Assembly: GCA_041395865.1 (NCBI GenBank)
Contig: JAWKZQ010000007.1
Location: 1 to 64,000 of the forward strand
Reading direction: 5' to 3'
DNA: 64,000 nucleotides
DNA from: IMCC2047 sp041395865
Lineage (GTDB): Bacteria; Pseudomonadota; Gammaproteobacteria; Pseudomonadales; IMCC2047
Part shown: one piece after another, positions 7,454-17,274 of the stretch
Layout: each line of letters opens with the position of its first letter
Numbering within the stretch: the first letter of the stretch is position 1
Notes under the pieces: model-generated
Told to the model about the DNA's origin: nothing
The model's input: the letters and a program-made list of their open reading frames with translations, nothing else
The model's database searches: none
Program-made: the position numbers and the translations under genes

Positions 7454-9010
7454 TTAGGGGGCCTCTGAAACCGATTCCTCTTCGGTTTCTTTACGAGGGT
7501 TTACCATGTTGAGTTCCGTGTCGCTACAGTGGTAAGTGGCCGTAATCTCGTCATCCTGCAGGGAGTGGAGGTGAACATCAAATTGCCACAGTTTGTGCAG
7601 GTGCTTGATTACCTCTTTGGCATCCTCTGCATGTAACGGAACACGGTTATGCTGGGTATGGTGCAGCGTGATGGAACGGTCGCCACTGAGGTCGACATTG
7701 TAGACCTGTATATTCGGCTCCTGGTTGCTGAGATTGTATTGGTTGGCCAGTATTTCGCGAATACGGCGGTACCCCTGCTCGTCATGGATAGCGGTAATCT
7801 CGATGTCCTTGCGCTGGTCATCATCCATGACCGCAAAAAGCTTCAGGTCACGGATTACCTTGGGTGACAGGAACTGAAGGATGAAGCTTTCATCTTTGTA
7901 ACTCTGCATGGCGTGGTGGATGGTATCCAGCCAGTTTGAACCCGAGAAGTCCGGGAAAAATTCCCTGTCTTCATCGGAGGGGTTTTCGCAAATTCGGCGA
8001 ATATCGCAGAACATGGCAAATCCCAGCGTATAAGGGTTGATGCCGTGGAAGTAGGGGGAATCGAAGTCGGGCTGGTAAATGACATTGGTGTGGGACTGTA
8101 AAAACTCCAGCATAAAACCGTCGTTGACCAGACCTTCGTCGTAAAGGGTGTTCAGGATGGTGTAGTGCCAGAAGGTTGCCCAGCCTTCGTTCATGACCTT
8201 GGTTTGTTTCTGGGGGTAGAAGTACTGTGCAATTTTGCGCACGATGCGGACCACTTCCCGTTCCCAGGGCTCTAATAGTGGCGCATTTTTTTCGATAAAG
8301 TAGAGGATGTTTTCCTGGGGTTCGCTGGGAAAACGTTTTTTCTGCTGCTCGCTCGTCGGTTTCTTTTTGGGAACGGTGCGCCACAGGTCGTTCACTTGGG
8401 TTTGCAGGTAAGCTTCGCGTTCCTGCTGTCTTTGTTTTTCCTTCTCAAAGGAAATGGGTTTGGGACGGTGGTAGCGATCCACGCCGTAGTTCATTAACGC
8501 ATGACAGGAATCCAGCAAGGATTCCACTTCGTCAACGCCGTGGCGTTCTTCACACTGGGCAATGTAGCGTTTGGCGAATAACAGGTAATCGACGATGGCG
8601 CTGGCGTCGGTCCAGGTTTTAAACAGGTAGTTGCCCTTGAAAAAAGAGTTGTGGCCGAAACAGGCATGCGCAATCACCAGGGCCTGCATGGTCAGAGTGT
8701 TTTCCTCCATCAAATAGGCGATACAGGGGTTGGAGTTGATTACCAGTTCATAGGCCAGCCCCATTTTGCCGCGTTTGTAGCCCTGTTCGGTATTCAGGAA
8801 TTGTTTGCCGAATGACCAGTGGTGGTAGCCTACGGGCATGCCGGTGGAGGAATAGGCATCCATCATCTGTTCGGCGCTGATGACTTCAATCTGGTTGGGA
8901 TAAGTGTCCAGCCGGTATTCTTTTGCGATGCGGGAAATTTCCTGCTCATATTTTTGCAGGTTGTCAAAGGTCCACTCAGAGCCTACTGCGATGGGTTTGC
9001 GTTTGCTCAT
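7454..9010 (-). CDS. SpoVR family protein (YcgB-like)
   Basis: 518 residues, the usual length of the SpoVR/YcgB family. Recognisable family stretches include the N-terminal PNQIEVISAEQMMDAYSS, GLAYELVINSNPCIAYLMEEN, HACFGHNSFFKGN and MNEGWATFWHY. Bacillus SpoVR affects spore cortex formation; in proteobacteria the gene is linked to prkA and yeaH in stationary-phase or nitrogen stress, but the biochemical role is unknown. It overlaps yeaH by four bases (ATGA), so it is translated as the last gene of prkA-yeaH-spoVR. Downstream, 86 bases separate it from the start of the M48 gene. Confidence 0.95.
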   Translation of the reverse strand: MSKRKPIAVGSEWTFDNLQKYEQEISRIAKEYRLDTYPNQIEVISAEQMMDAYSSTGMPVGYHHWSFGKQFLNTEQGYKRGKMGLAYELVINSNPCIAYLMEENTLTMQALVIAHACFGHNSFFKGNYLFKTWTDASAIVDYLLFAKRYIAQCEERHGVDEVESLLDSCHALMNYGVDRYHRPKPISFEKEKQRQQEREAYLQTQVNDLWRTVPKKKPTSEQQKKRFPSEPQENILYFIEKNAPLLEPWEREVVRIVRKIAQYFYPQKQTKVMNEGWATFWHYTILNTLYDEGLVNDGFMLEFLQSHTNVIYQPDFDSPYFHGINPYTLGFAMFCDIRRICENPSDEDREFFPDFSGSNWLDTIHHAMQSYKDESFILQFLSPKVIRDLKLFAVMDDDQRKDIEITAIHDEQGYRRIREILANQYNLSNQEPNIQVYNVDLSGDRSITLHHTQHNRVPLHAEDAKEVIKHLHKLWQFDVHLHSLQDDEITATYHCSDTELNMVNPRKETEEESVSEAP

Positions 9011-10314
9011 GGTTGGGTTTTCCTTTCAAAAAGGCGGTGAAAGACAGGGTAAATATCCTCCAATGAGACAATTTGCTGCATGGCGAACACATCCGGGAAG
9101 CGCTTGAGCACTTCTTCATAGGCAAACCAGAGCGCCTGGTGGTCGCGCGGGGTGATTTCTACGTAGGTGTAATATTGCACCTTGGGAAGAATTTTGTTGA
9201 CCAGGAGGTCCCGGCAGTTGGGCGAATCGTCGGCCCAGTTGTCGCCATCGGAAGCCTGGGCCGCATAGATATTCCAGCTGTCCTCGGGGTAACGTTCGCG
9301 AATGATTTCATCCATCAGGCGCAGGGCGCTTGAAACCAGGGTGCCGCCTGTTTCGCGGGAGTAGAAAAAGGTGTCTTCGTCCACTTCGCTGGCGTTTGTG
9401 TGATGACGGATAAAGACCACGTCGATTTTCTGGTAATTACGCTTCAGGAACATGTATAGCAGGATAAAGAAACGCTTCGCCATATCCTTGATGTCCTGGG
9501 TCATGGAGCCGGAAACGTCCATCAGGCAGAACATTACGGCGCTGGTGGAGGGTTTGGGGATTTCCACGACATTGTTGTACTTGAGATCGAAATCATCCAG
9601 GAAGGGGAGCTGGCCAAGCCGTTTGTTGAGTCTTTCCAGTTCGTTTTTGATTTCCTTGATCCGTTGTTCTGATTGCTCCTTGAGGCCGTTTTCACGATCG
9701 TTGGCAGCCTGTTTCTGGAGTTCTTTCAGTTCCTCTTCAAGCGCTTTGATTTTTTTGCGGGCCTTGCCGCTTAACGCAATGCGGCGGGCATGGGCGCTGC
9801 GTAACGATTGCACCACATTGAGGCGCGCGGGAATCCCTTCGCGGGTATAACCGCCCTTGACCCGGGAATAGCTGGTGGTGTTGGTCAGTTGCTTTTTGAC
9901 CAGGTTCGGCAGCTCCAGGCCTTCGAACATGAAGTCCATGAACTCTTCCTGGGTGAGCTCAAAGACAAAATCATCCATGCCTTCCCCGGAGTCGGATGGG
10001 TCGCCGGCACCACCGCTGCCGCTGCCCCCGCCGCCCTGAGGTCGTTGAATGCGGTCTCCGGTAATAAACTCCTTGTTGCCTGGAAAGATGCGCGTCTGCT
10101 TGCCGCCATGACCATGGTGGAAGGAGGGTTCCGAGACATCCTTGCGGGGAATGCTCACGGAGTCACCCCGTTCCATATCGGTAATACTGCGCTTTTTGAT
10201 GGCATCCGCCACTGCTTTGCGGATGTGCTTACGGTAGCGCCTCAGAAAGCGCTGGCGGTTAACTGCGCTCTTGTGTTTGCCGTTCAGTCGCCGGTCGATG
10301 ATCAGGAAAGCCAT
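9007..10314 (-). CDS. yeaH: YeaH/YhbH family (DUF444) protein
   Basis: A 435-residue protein of the YeaH/YhbH family. The basic N-terminus with the IDRR and RQRFLRRYRKHIR run is characteristic. It is followed by a Gly-rich linker (about 90-110), a charged coiled-coil region at about 180-230, and a von Willebrand A-like domain with the MIDAS-type FCLMDVSGSM near 260-270. The protein works with the kinase PrkA (YeaG) in E. coli stress adaptation; its molecular function is not settled. It lies between prkA and spoVR, and its stop overlaps the spoVR start by four bases. Confidence 0.95.
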   Translation of the reverse strand: MAFLIIDRRLNGKHKSAVNRQRFLRRYRKHIRKAVADAIKKRSITDMERGDSVSIPRKDVSEPSFHHGHGGKQTRIFPGNKEFITGDRIQRPQGGGGSGSGGAGDPSDSGEGMDDFVFELTQEEFMDFMFEGLELPNLVKKQLTNTTSYSRVKGGYTREGIPARLNVVQSLRSAHARRIALSGKARKKIKALEEELKELQKQAANDRENGLKEQSEQRIKEIKNELERLNKRLGQLPFLDDFDLKYNNVVEIPKPSTSAVMFCLMDVSGSMTQDIKDMAKRFFILLYMFLKRNYQKIDVVFIRHHTNASEVDEDTFFYSRETGGTLVSSALRLMDEIIRERYPEDSWNIYAAQASDGDNWADDSPNCRDLLVNKILPKVQYYTYVEITPRDHQALWFAYEEVLKRFPDVFAMQQIVSLEDIYPVFHRLFERKTQP

Positions 10315-10396
10315 AGGGTTCTACTCGCTCCATACGGAATTTAGAACAGCTGCTTTACCTTTTGCCAGGGCTTTTTTACTAGCCCTGGCAGCTCCA

Positions 10397-12319
10397 TTAC
10401 TGTGATTTGCGTACCCGCAGATACCATTCGGAGAGCAGCCGTACCTGTTTCTCGGTATAACCACGCTCGATCATGCGGTTAACAAAGTCCTGGTGCTTGC
10501 TTCGATCCTCCTTGGAAGATTTGGCGTTGAAGGAAATGACCGGCAGAAGGTCTTCGGTGCTGGAGAACATGTTTTTCTCGATAACCAGCTTCAGTTTTTC
10601 GTAGCTGTTCCAGGCCGGGTTTTTGCCTTGATTGGCGGCGCGCGCCCTGAGCACGAAGTTAACCACCTCATGCCTGAAATCTTTCGGGTTGCTGATCCCA
10701 GCCGGTTTCTCGATTTTCTCAAGCTCGTCATTGAGTGCGCCGTGGTCCAGGATTTCGCCGGTTTCCGGATTGCGATACTCCTGATCCTGTATCCACAGAT
10801 CAGCATAGGTGATGTAGCGGTCGAAAATGTTCTGGCCGTATTCGGAGTAGGATTCCAGGTAGGCCGTTTGAATTTCCTTGCTGATAAACTCAATGTATTG
10901 AGGCGTGATGAACTCTTTCAGGTAATTCAGGTAGCGGTCATGCTGCTCAGCGGGGAATTGCTCCTGTTCAATTTGCTTTTCAAGGACATAGAGCAGATGA
11001 ACCGGGTTTGCCGCCACCTCCGTGGGGTCGAAATTGAAAACCTTGGACAGAATTTTAAAGGCAAAACGGGTGGATAGCCCATTCATGCCCTCATTCACAC
11101 CGGCTGAGTCCTTATATTCCTGAATGGATTTGGCCTTGGGGTCGGTATCCTTCAGGTTCTCGCCGTTATAGATGCGCATCTTGGAATACACACTGGAGTT
11201 TTCAGGTTCCTTCAGGCGAGATAACACCGAAAACTGTGCCAGCATACTCAGGGTATCCGGAGCGCAGGGGGCCTCATTCAACGAACTGTTTTTCAGCAGT
11301 TTTTTATAAATCTTGATTTCTTCATTGACCTGTAGGCAATAGGGCACTTTGACGATGTATACCCGGTCGATAAAGGCTTCGTTATTTTTATTGTTCTTGA
11401 AATTCTGCCACTCGGCTTCGTTAGAGTGCGCCAGGATAATGCCGCTAAAAGGAATGGAGCCAATGGCTTCGGTGCCGTTGTAGTTGCCCTCCTGGGATGC
11501 CGTTAACAGCGGATGCAGCACTTTAATGGGGGCTTTAAACATTTCCACGAATTCCATCAGCCCCTGATTGGCTTTGCACAGGCCGCCGGAGAAGCTGTAG
11601 GCGTCGGGATCGTTCTGTTCGAAGTCCTCCAGTTTACGGATGTCCACCTTACCCACCAGGGAGGAAATATCCTGGTTGTTTTCATCGCCGGGTTCGGTCT
11701 TGGATACGGCAACCTGGTTAAGTACAGAAGGGTAGTGTTTGATGACGCGGAACTGGCTGATATCGCCGTGGTATTCCTTTAGGCGCTTGGCTGCCCAGGG
11801 AGACATGGTGGAGGTGATGTAGCGTTGCGGTATCCCGTATTCCTCCTCCAGGATGACGCCATCCTCCTCGGGGTTGAAAAGGCCAAGGGGCGACTCTTGA
11901 ATCGGTGAACCCTTGAGCGAATAAATGGGGACCTTTTCCATCAACAATTTTAGCTTTTCGGCCAGCGAGGATTTACCGCCGCCGACTGGACCCAGCAGGT
12001 AGAGGATCTGTTTTTTCTCCTCCAGTCCCTGCGCGGCATGGCGAAAGAAGGACACGATCTGTTCGATGCATTCCTCCATGCCGTAGAAATTATGGAATTC
12101 TTTGTAACGTTTGATGACTTTGTTGGAGAAAATACGGCTCAGTCTCGGATCCTGGGAGGTGTCAACGAGCTCAGGTTCACCGATGGCCAATAGCAGGCGC
12201 TCTGCTGCGGATGCGTAAACAGCGGGATCCTGTTTACAGAGATCCAAGTACTCCTGAAGCGAGTACTCTTCCTGTTGAGCCTCTTCGTACCGGGTTTGGT
12301 AGTGGTTTAAAATACCCAT
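10397..12319 (-). CDS. prkA: PrkA serine protein kinase (YeaG-like)
   Basis: The 640-residue protein matches the PrkA/YeaG family: an N-terminal AAA+ module with Walker A GPVGGGKSS near 110-118, then a C-terminal kinase-related domain. Stretches such as YLLGPVGGGKSSLAEKLK, GILAHSNEAEW and MNGLSTRFAFKILS are typical. In E. coli YeaG acts with YeaH under sustained nitrogen starvation, and the Bacillus homologue phosphorylates proteins during sporulation. It starts at an ATG preceded by a strong GGGGGAG site. It is the first gene of the three-gene operon; the 260 bases upstream hold its promoter, not identified precisely. Confidence 0.96.
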   Translation of the reverse strand: MGILNHYQTRYEEAQQEEYSLQEYLDLCKQDPAVYASAAERLLLAIGEPELVDTSQDPRLSRIFSNKVIKRYKEFHNFYGMEECIEQIVSFFRHAAQGLEEKKQILYLLGPVGGGKSSLAEKLKLLMEKVPIYSLKGSPIQESPLGLFNPEEDGVILEEEYGIPQRYITSTMSPWAAKRLKEYHGDISQFRVIKHYPSVLNQVAVSKTEPGDENNQDISSLVGKVDIRKLEDFEQNDPDAYSFSGGLCKANQGLMEFVEMFKAPIKVLHPLLTASQEGNYNGTEAIGSIPFSGIILAHSNEAEWQNFKNNKNNEAFIDRVYIVKVPYCLQVNEEIKIYKKLLKNSSLNEAPCAPDTLSMLAQFSVLSRLKEPENSSVYSKMRIYNGENLKDTDPKAKSIQEYKDSAGVNEGMNGLSTRFAFKILSKVFNFDPTEVAANPVHLLYVLEKQIEQEQFPAEQHDRYLNYLKEFITPQYIEFISKEIQTAYLESYSEYGQNIFDRYITYADLWIQDQEYRNPETGEILDHGALNDELEKIEKPAGISNPKDFRHEVVNFVLRARAANQGKNPAWNSYEKLKLVIEKNMFSSTEDLLPVISFNAKSSKEDRSKHQDFVNRMIERGYTEKQVRLLSEWYLRVRKSQ

Positions 12320-12579
12320 GTATTTCTCCCCCTTCTAGTGTTAGTGCTGCTGTTGTAACAACTAACTGCCGTCCCTGGTTTCAAGTATAAGATAGAAATT
12401 GCGGCCTGAGTTGAAAAAGCCAAATTAATTGGGAAATGAGGGCGCTTCTGGCAACCAGCAAGCGCATCTGAAGCCTCGCCTCACTCAGGTCACTGCTTTA
12501 GATAATACGCACCAGATGAAGTTCCGGTTTCGTCAGGTGTGATTTGCCGGCAGCGCTGTGTAGCGGTGTTGGCAGGAGG

Positions 12580-12906
12580 CTAATCGCCCGGCGTGCAGAG
12601 CTCCGGATATTGAACGCACCAGTCGGTATAGCCCCCGTCAAGGCTGTAGACATCGGTGAAGTCCTGTTCGCAGAAGAATTGGGCGGCGCTTTGGCTGCTA
12701 TTGCCATGGTAGCAACAGACGATGAGCGGGATATCGAGGTCGGCTTCCTGGATGAAACCCTGTACCGAATGGTGATCGACGTGGATGGCCTGGCTCATGT
12801 GGCCGTTACGAAAACTGGCTTCGTCACGGATATCAATGAGGGTGACTTCACCGGCGTCAATCATGGCCTTGGCCTGCTGGGCGGAAATACGTTTGAAGTT
12901 GAACAT
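12580..12906 (-). CDS. glpE: Thiosulfate sulfurtransferase GlpE
   Basis: A 108-residue single rhodanese domain that transfers sulfane sulfur from thiosulfate to cyanide or thiol acceptors in the cytoplasm. The active-site loop is CYHGNSS with nucleophile Cys65, the same number as in E. coli GlpE. The N-terminal ISAQQA and LIDIRDEASFRNGHM are family motifs. It lies 25 bases downstream of apaH on the same strand, as in Pseudomonas, and is probably the last gene of the lptD operon. Between it and prkA lie 260 bases with no recognised gene. Confidence 0.95.
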   Translation of the reverse strand: MFNFKRISAQQAKAMIDAGEVTLIDIRDEASFRNGHMSQAIHVDHHSVQGFIQEADLDIPLIVCCYHGNSSQSAAQFFCEQDFTDVYSLDGGYTDWCVQYPELCTPGD

Positions 12907-12931
12907 CAGGAAACGACCTTTTTGAAAAGTG

Positions 12932-13750
12932 TTATTTTACCGTGTCGCAGCTGCAACTGAACAGGCGGTGATCTTCCAGGCGCATCATTGTCAGGCGTCC
13001 GCCCCAGACACAGCCGGTATCAAGCGCAAAGACATGGTTCTCGTTGCTTTCCCCTTCCAGCGCAGCCCAGTGACCAAACAGAATATTGATATGGCGCGTT
13101 TTACGGTGGGTGTGGGAAAACCAGGGGCGGAAACCTTCCCGCACGTCGCTCAGGTCATGTTTGTGATGCAGGTCCAGGTGATCGTCCCCGTCGCACAGGC
13201 GCATGCGAGTCAGGTGGTTGGTAATAACACGCAGACGCGGCCAACCCTGCAGGTCGTCTGACCAGTGATCCGGCTCGTCGCCGTACATATGCAAGAGGAA
13301 ATCCTTAAAATCAGGCCCCTGCAAGGCTGTTTCAACTTCACGGCTCAGGCTGAGCGCCTGTTCGATATCCCATTGTGGAGCAAGCCCGGCGTGTACCAGC
13401 GCATAGTTTCGTTCGGGGCAGTAATAGAGCAGAGGCTGCTGGCGCAACCAGGTGAAAAGCTCGTCGGCATCCTCCGCTGCGAAGACTTCGTCCAGGGTAT
13501 CGCTACGGTGCGGGCGCTTGATGCCGTAGGCCACTGCCAACATGTGCAGGTCATGGTTACCGAGGACAACCTTAGCATTGTCGCCAAGCCCTTTGATGTA
13601 GCGCAATGTGGATAGTGAGTCGGGCCCCCGGTTTACCAGGTCGCCTGCGACCCAGAGATTATCCCGGGCCGGATCGAATTCAGCCTTTTCCAGTACGCAG
13701 TTGAGCGCCTTGAAACAGCCCTGGATGTCGCCGATTGCGTAGGTTGCCAT
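12932..13750 (-). CDS. apaH: Symmetrical diadenosine tetraphosphatase
   Basis: ApaH hydrolyses Ap4A to two ADP and can remove Np4 caps from RNA. The 272-residue protein has the metallophosphatase motifs in order: GDIQGC near 7-12, GDLVNRGPDS near 36-45, and GNHDLHML near 64-71, followed by the conserved HAGLAPQWD and GHWAALEG. It follows apaG by 17 bases, the usual gammaproteobacterial order. Confidence 0.97.
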   Translation of the reverse strand: MATYAIGDIQGCFKALNCVLEKAEFDPARDNLWVAGDLVNRGPDSLSTLRYIKGLGDNAKVVLGNHDLHMLAVAYGIKRPHRSDTLDEVFAAEDADELFTWLRQQPLLYYCPERNYALVHAGLAPQWDIEQALSLSREVETALQGPDFKDFLLHMYGDEPDHWSDDLQGWPRLRVITNHLTRMRLCDGDDHLDLHHKHDLSDVREGFRPWFSHTHRKTRHINILFGHWAALEGESNENHVFALDTGCVWGGRLTMMRLEDHRLFSCSCDTVK

Positions 13751-13767
13751 GGTTTCCTTTGTGCCGG

Positions 13768-14154
13768 TTAATGCAGGGTATGGGGGGGAGCCAGGCAGAA
13801 GGCCGGGATTTCCACATCGAATAGGTGGCCGTCCTCGCTAAGCATTTGGTAGCTGCCCTGCATATAGCCTACATCCGTCGCCAGCAGCGTGCCGCTGGTG
13901 TAGGTGAAGCTGCTGTCCGGCCCGATGGTCGGCTGTTCGCCAACCACGCCTTCTCCCTGCACCTCGTGTGCCTCATTGTTGGCGTCGGTAATGATCCAGT
14001 GGCGGCTCAATAGCTGGGCCGCCAGGGAACCGGTATTGCTGATGGTGATGGTGTAGGCAAACACAAACTTGCCATCCTCAGGCTTGGACTGGTTCTCGAT
14101 GTACTGGGTTTCCACGCTGACGTGGAATTGATAGCGGTGATCAGGACTGCTCAT
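13768..14154 (-). CDS. apaG: ApaG protein
   Basis: A 128-residue ApaG/FN3-fold protein with typical segments FAYTITISNTGS, LLSRHWIITDANN, EVQGEGVVGEQP and GYMQGSYQM. The family is implicated in cobalt and magnesium tolerance and occurs next to apaH; its biochemical role is not established. It is 14 bases from the rsmA stop and 17 bases from apaH, inside the lptD operon. Confidence 0.96.
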   Translation of the reverse strand: MSSPDHRYQFHVSVETQYIENQSKPEDGKFVFAYTITISNTGSLAAQLLSRHWIITDANNEAHEVQGEGVVGEQPTIGPDSSFTYTSGTLLATDVGYMQGSYQMLSEDGHLFDVEIPAFCLAPPHTLH

Positions 14155-14168
14155 GTCAGGGTTGTCAT

Positions 14169-14966
14169 CTATTCTGCTGATAAGGTATCACTGATGGCGA
14201 CAAAATTCTGCAACGTCAGGTTTTCCGGACGTAGACCCGGGTCTATGCCAAGGTTTTCCAACTGTTCTGCACTGATTAGCTTTTTCAGGTTATTACGGAT
14301 GGTTTTGCGGCGCTGGTTGAAGGCGGCCGTGACAACATTGCCCAATTGCTTGGCGTCCCGCGCCGGGCAGGGCAGCGTTTCATAGGGTGTCAGCCGAACA
14401 ATCGCCGAATCCACTTTGGGTTGGGGGTGAAAGGCGGTTGGAGGGACGTTGAACAGGGATTCCACCCGGCAATGGTACTGCACCATGATGCCAAGCCGCC
14501 CATAGGCATTATCGCCTGGTTGCGCAGCCATCCGGTCTACCACCTCTTTCTGCAGCATAAAGTGCATATCTTTTACCTGCCCGGCAAAGGACAGCAGGTG
14601 GAATATCAAGGGCGTTGAAATGTTGTAGGGCAGGTTGCCGACAATGCGCAGTTTTTCATCGCCACTAACCAGTTGGCTAAAATCAAATTTCAGGGCATCA
14701 CCCTGATGGATTTGCAGCGCCGGGAAGTTAAAAAACTGGGTTTTGAGCACCTGTACCAGGTCGCGGTCAATTTCGACGACATCCAGATGGCCGCCGGTTG
14801 CGTTGAGCAGGTGTTCGGTAATGGCGCCCAGGCCGGGACCAATTTCGGCAATTTTGTCGCCGGGTTTGGGGTTAATACTCAATAGAATATTGCGGATAAT
14901 ATTCTGGTCTTGCAAAAAGTTTTGCCCGAACCGTTTGCGAGCCTGGTGACCGGCTTGTTTTTTCAT
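14169..14966 (-). CDS. rsmA: 16S rRNA dimethyladenosine transferase
   Basis: RsmA (KsgA) dimethylates A1518 and A1519 of 16S rRNA and acts as a late 30S assembly checkpoint. The 265-residue protein carries RKRFGQNFLQD, the SAM-binding IGPGLGAITEHLL and the catalytic NLPYNIST. The C-terminal helical domain has FHPQPKVDSAIVRL. Its start overlaps the pdxA stop by four bases, so the two are translationally coupled. Confidence 0.97.
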   Translation of the reverse strand: MKKQAGHQARKRFGQNFLQDQNIIRNILLSINPKPGDKIAEIGPGLGAITEHLLNATGGHLDVVEIDRDLVQVLKTQFFNFPALQIHQGDALKFDFSQLVSGDEKLRIVGNLPYNISTPLIFHLLSFAGQVKDMHFMLQKEVVDRMAAQPGDNAYGRLGIMVQYHCRVESLFNVPPTAFHPQPKVDSAIVRLTPYETLPCPARDAKQLGNVVTAAFNQRRKTIRNNLKKLISAEQLENLGIDPGLRPENLTLQNFVAISDTLSAE

Positions 14967-15949
14967 CGTTGACTCTGGGCCATTTGCAGGGCGACGTTAA
15001 TTGCGGTTTGCAGACTGCCGGCATCGGCCTTACCGGTTCCCGCCAGATCCAACGCTGTGCCATGGTCGACCGAAGTCCGAATGATGGGCAATCCCAGTGT
15101 AATATTCACGGCATTACCGAACCCCAGGTGTTTAAGTACGGGAAGGCCCTGATCATGGTACATGGCCAGTACCGCATCGGCCTGTTCCAGGTATTTGGGC
15201 GTAAACAGGGTGTCCGCTGGCAGGGGGCCGAGCAGGTTGATGTGTTCGGTACGTAATTGCTCCAGTGCAGGGCCAATGGTTTCTATTTCCTCGCGCCCGA
15301 GATGCCCGCCTTCCCCGGCATGCGGGTTAAGGCCGCACACCAGTATGCGTGGAGACGGTAGACCGAATTTGGTCACCAGGTCGTGGTGCAAGATGCGGCA
15401 TACGCGATTTAATAAATCCCGGGTAATGGCACCCGGTACGGCCGCGAGGGGCAAATGTGTGGTAGCCAAGGCGACGCGAAGGCCTTCAGTGGCGAGCATC
15501 ATCACTACTTGTTCGGTATGGGTGAAGTCGGCCAGGAATTCCGTGTGGCCGCTAAAACTGCAACCCGCATCGTTAATGATGCCCTTATGAACCGGGGCGG
15601 TAACCATGGCATCAAATTCGCCGTCAACGCAACCCTGGGCCGCACGGGTCAGGGTGGCCAGCACATAGTGGCCATTAGCGGCATCGAGGTGGCCTGTTCG
15701 AACCGGTTCGGACAGTTCTACAGGGCAGATGTACAACTCTCCGGGCGGCAATACCGGATGTGCCTGGCCCGGCTTGTAGGGGTGCAGGCAGAGCGGTAGC
15801 CCCAGTTGTCGAGCGCGTTCTTCAAGCAGGATTGGATCAGCGACGGCCACGAGAACGGCCTGCTGCGGCCGTTGGGCAATCTGTATCGTGATGTCCGGGC
15901 CGATACCCGCAGGTTCGCCCGGTGTGATAGCCAGGGTAGCAAGGCGCAT
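14963..15949 (-). CDS. pdxA: 4-hydroxythreonine-4-phosphate dehydrogenase
   Basis: PdxA oxidises 4-phosphohydroxy-L-threonine in the DXP-dependent pyridoxal phosphate pathway. The 328-residue protein shows GEPAGIGPDI near 11-20, GHTEFLADF (metal-binding His), GLNPHAGEGGHLG, AMYHDQGLPVLKHLGF and IRTSVDHGTALDLAG, all family signatures including the His ligands. It lies 17 bases downstream of surA and overlaps rsmA by four bases. Confidence 0.97.
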   Translation of the reverse strand: MRLATLAITPGEPAGIGPDITIQIAQRPQQAVLVAVADPILLEERARQLGLPLCLHPYKPGQAHPVLPPGELYICPVELSEPVRTGHLDAANGHYVLATLTRAAQGCVDGEFDAMVTAPVHKGIINDAGCSFSGHTEFLADFTHTEQVVMMLATEGLRVALATTHLPLAAVPGAITRDLLNRVCRILHHDLVTKFGLPSPRILVCGLNPHAGEGGHLGREEIETIGPALEQLRTEHINLLGPLPADTLFTPKYLEQADAVLAMYHDQGLPVLKHLGFGNAVNITLGLPIIRTSVDHGTALDLAGTGKADAGSLQTAINVALQMAQSQR

Positions 15950-15966
15950 GGGTAACCGCTCGAGCC

Positions 15967-17259
15967 TTAGATTTTAACGTCTACAAAGGCGCTGTCGCGT
16001 ATTTCGCGCAGCCAGATTTCCAGCTCTTCGTTGAACTTGCGCTTGTACAATACCTCGTGGGCGGCACGGCGCGTCGCTTCTGAGCCAATGTCCTGCTGGC
16101 GGCGCTCAAGCACCTCAAGAATGTGCCAGCCATAGCGGCTTTGGAAAGGTTCGCTCAAGGTGCGGACAGGGATGGATTCCATGACCTTCCGGAAACTGGG
16201 CACCAGTGCGTCACCGTTGACCCAGCCAAGCTCGCCACCCTTGGCGCGCGAACCCGGGTCTGCACTGTACAGGCGCGCCAGTTCGGCAAAATCCTCTCCC
16301 TGCTGGATGCGCTGGTACAGGTCATGGATGAGCGCCTCGGCTTGTTCTTCGCTGCGAATTTCGGTGGGCTGAATAAGGATGTGGCGTACTTTCGCCTGCG
16401 ATTGCATGACGGTGCCGCCGCCGCGTTGCTCGATCAGCTTGACCAGGTGGTAGCCGTTGGCGCTACGGATCGGTGCGGCAACCTCGCCAGGCTTCAGTCC
16501 CTGGATGGCATCGGCGAACAGGGAGGGGAGTTGGTCCGGTGTGCGCCAGCCCATGTCACCGCCTTTTTCGGCATTCGGGCCGGTGGAATACTGGTTAGCG
16601 AGGGCGCTAAAATCGGCGCCGCCCTGGAGTTGCTGGAACAGTGCATTCGCTTGTTGCTCGGCTTGCTGCGTTGCGGCCTCGGATGCATTGTCTGCCATAT
16701 TAATCAGGATATGGCCGATATGGTAACGGGTTGCCAGCATTTCCTGGCCTTCCCGTGAGTTCAGGAAGTTCTGGACTTCCTGGTCGGTGATCTGGATGCG
16801 AGGGCCGACACTGCCCTGGCGAGCCCGGGTGGTAATGAGCTCGCGGCGGATCTGCTCACGCATGGCCGTGTAATCGCTGCCTTCGGCTATGACGGCCTGC
16901 TGGAATTCCTGCAGCGACATGTTGTTTTGCGCCGCGATGCGTGCCATGGCTTCATTGAGGGAGGTGTCATCAATACGAACACCGCCGCGTTCGGCAATTT
17001 GCAGCTGGATGCTTTCCATGATGAGTCCCTCAACAACCTGCTGTATCAGCAGTTTTTTTGGGGGGATCGTCTGGCCGCTTTGCTTGAGGCGGAAAATCGC
17101 GAGATCAAGGGCTTCCTGCACCTGGCTTTGCATGATGATATCGTCATTAACGATAACGGCGATGCGATCCAGGGGCTGGGTGGTTGCGAAGGCGATAGCC
17201 GGTATAAGCAGGGCCGTTGCCAGTAAAGCTTTAAGTTTTTTAAGTCGGGAATTAAGCAT
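15967..17259 (-). CDS. surA: Periplasmic chaperone/peptidyl-prolyl isomerase SurA
   Basis: SurA escorts unfolded outer-membrane proteins, including LptD, to the BAM complex. The 430-residue protein has a signal peptide ending near AFA, the N-terminal chaperone domain (DRIAVIVNDDIIMQSQV), two parvulin domains (about 175-275, starting RYHIGHILI; about 285-385, starting KVRHILIQP) and a short C-terminal helix. It starts 15 bases after lptD; the same order is found in E. coli and Pseudomonas. Confidence 0.97.
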   Translation of the reverse strand: MLNSRLKKLKALLATALLIPAIAFATTQPLDRIAVIVNDDIIMQSQVQEALDLAIFRLKQSGQTIPPKKLLIQQVVEGLIMESIQLQIAERGGVRIDDTSLNEAMARIAAQNNMSLQEFQQAVIAEGSDYTAMREQIRRELITTRARQGSVGPRIQITDQEVQNFLNSREGQEMLATRYHIGHILINMADNASEAATQQAEQQANALFQQLQGGADFSALANQYSTGPNAEKGGDMGWRTPDQLPSLFADAIQGLKPGEVAAPIRSANGYHLVKLIEQRGGGTVMQSQAKVRHILIQPTEIRSEEQAEALIHDLYQRIQQGEDFAELARLYSADPGSRAKGGELGWVNGDALVPSFRKVMESIPVRTLSEPFQSRYGWHILEVLERRQQDIGSEATRRAAHEVLYKRKFNEELEIWLREIRDSAFVDVKI

Positions 17260-17274
17260 AAAATTTTCTAAAAA

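Noticed and set aside
16123..16758. 211-codon plus-strand frame antisense to surA
   Set aside because: It lies wholly within the well-supported surA gene and shows no family motif.
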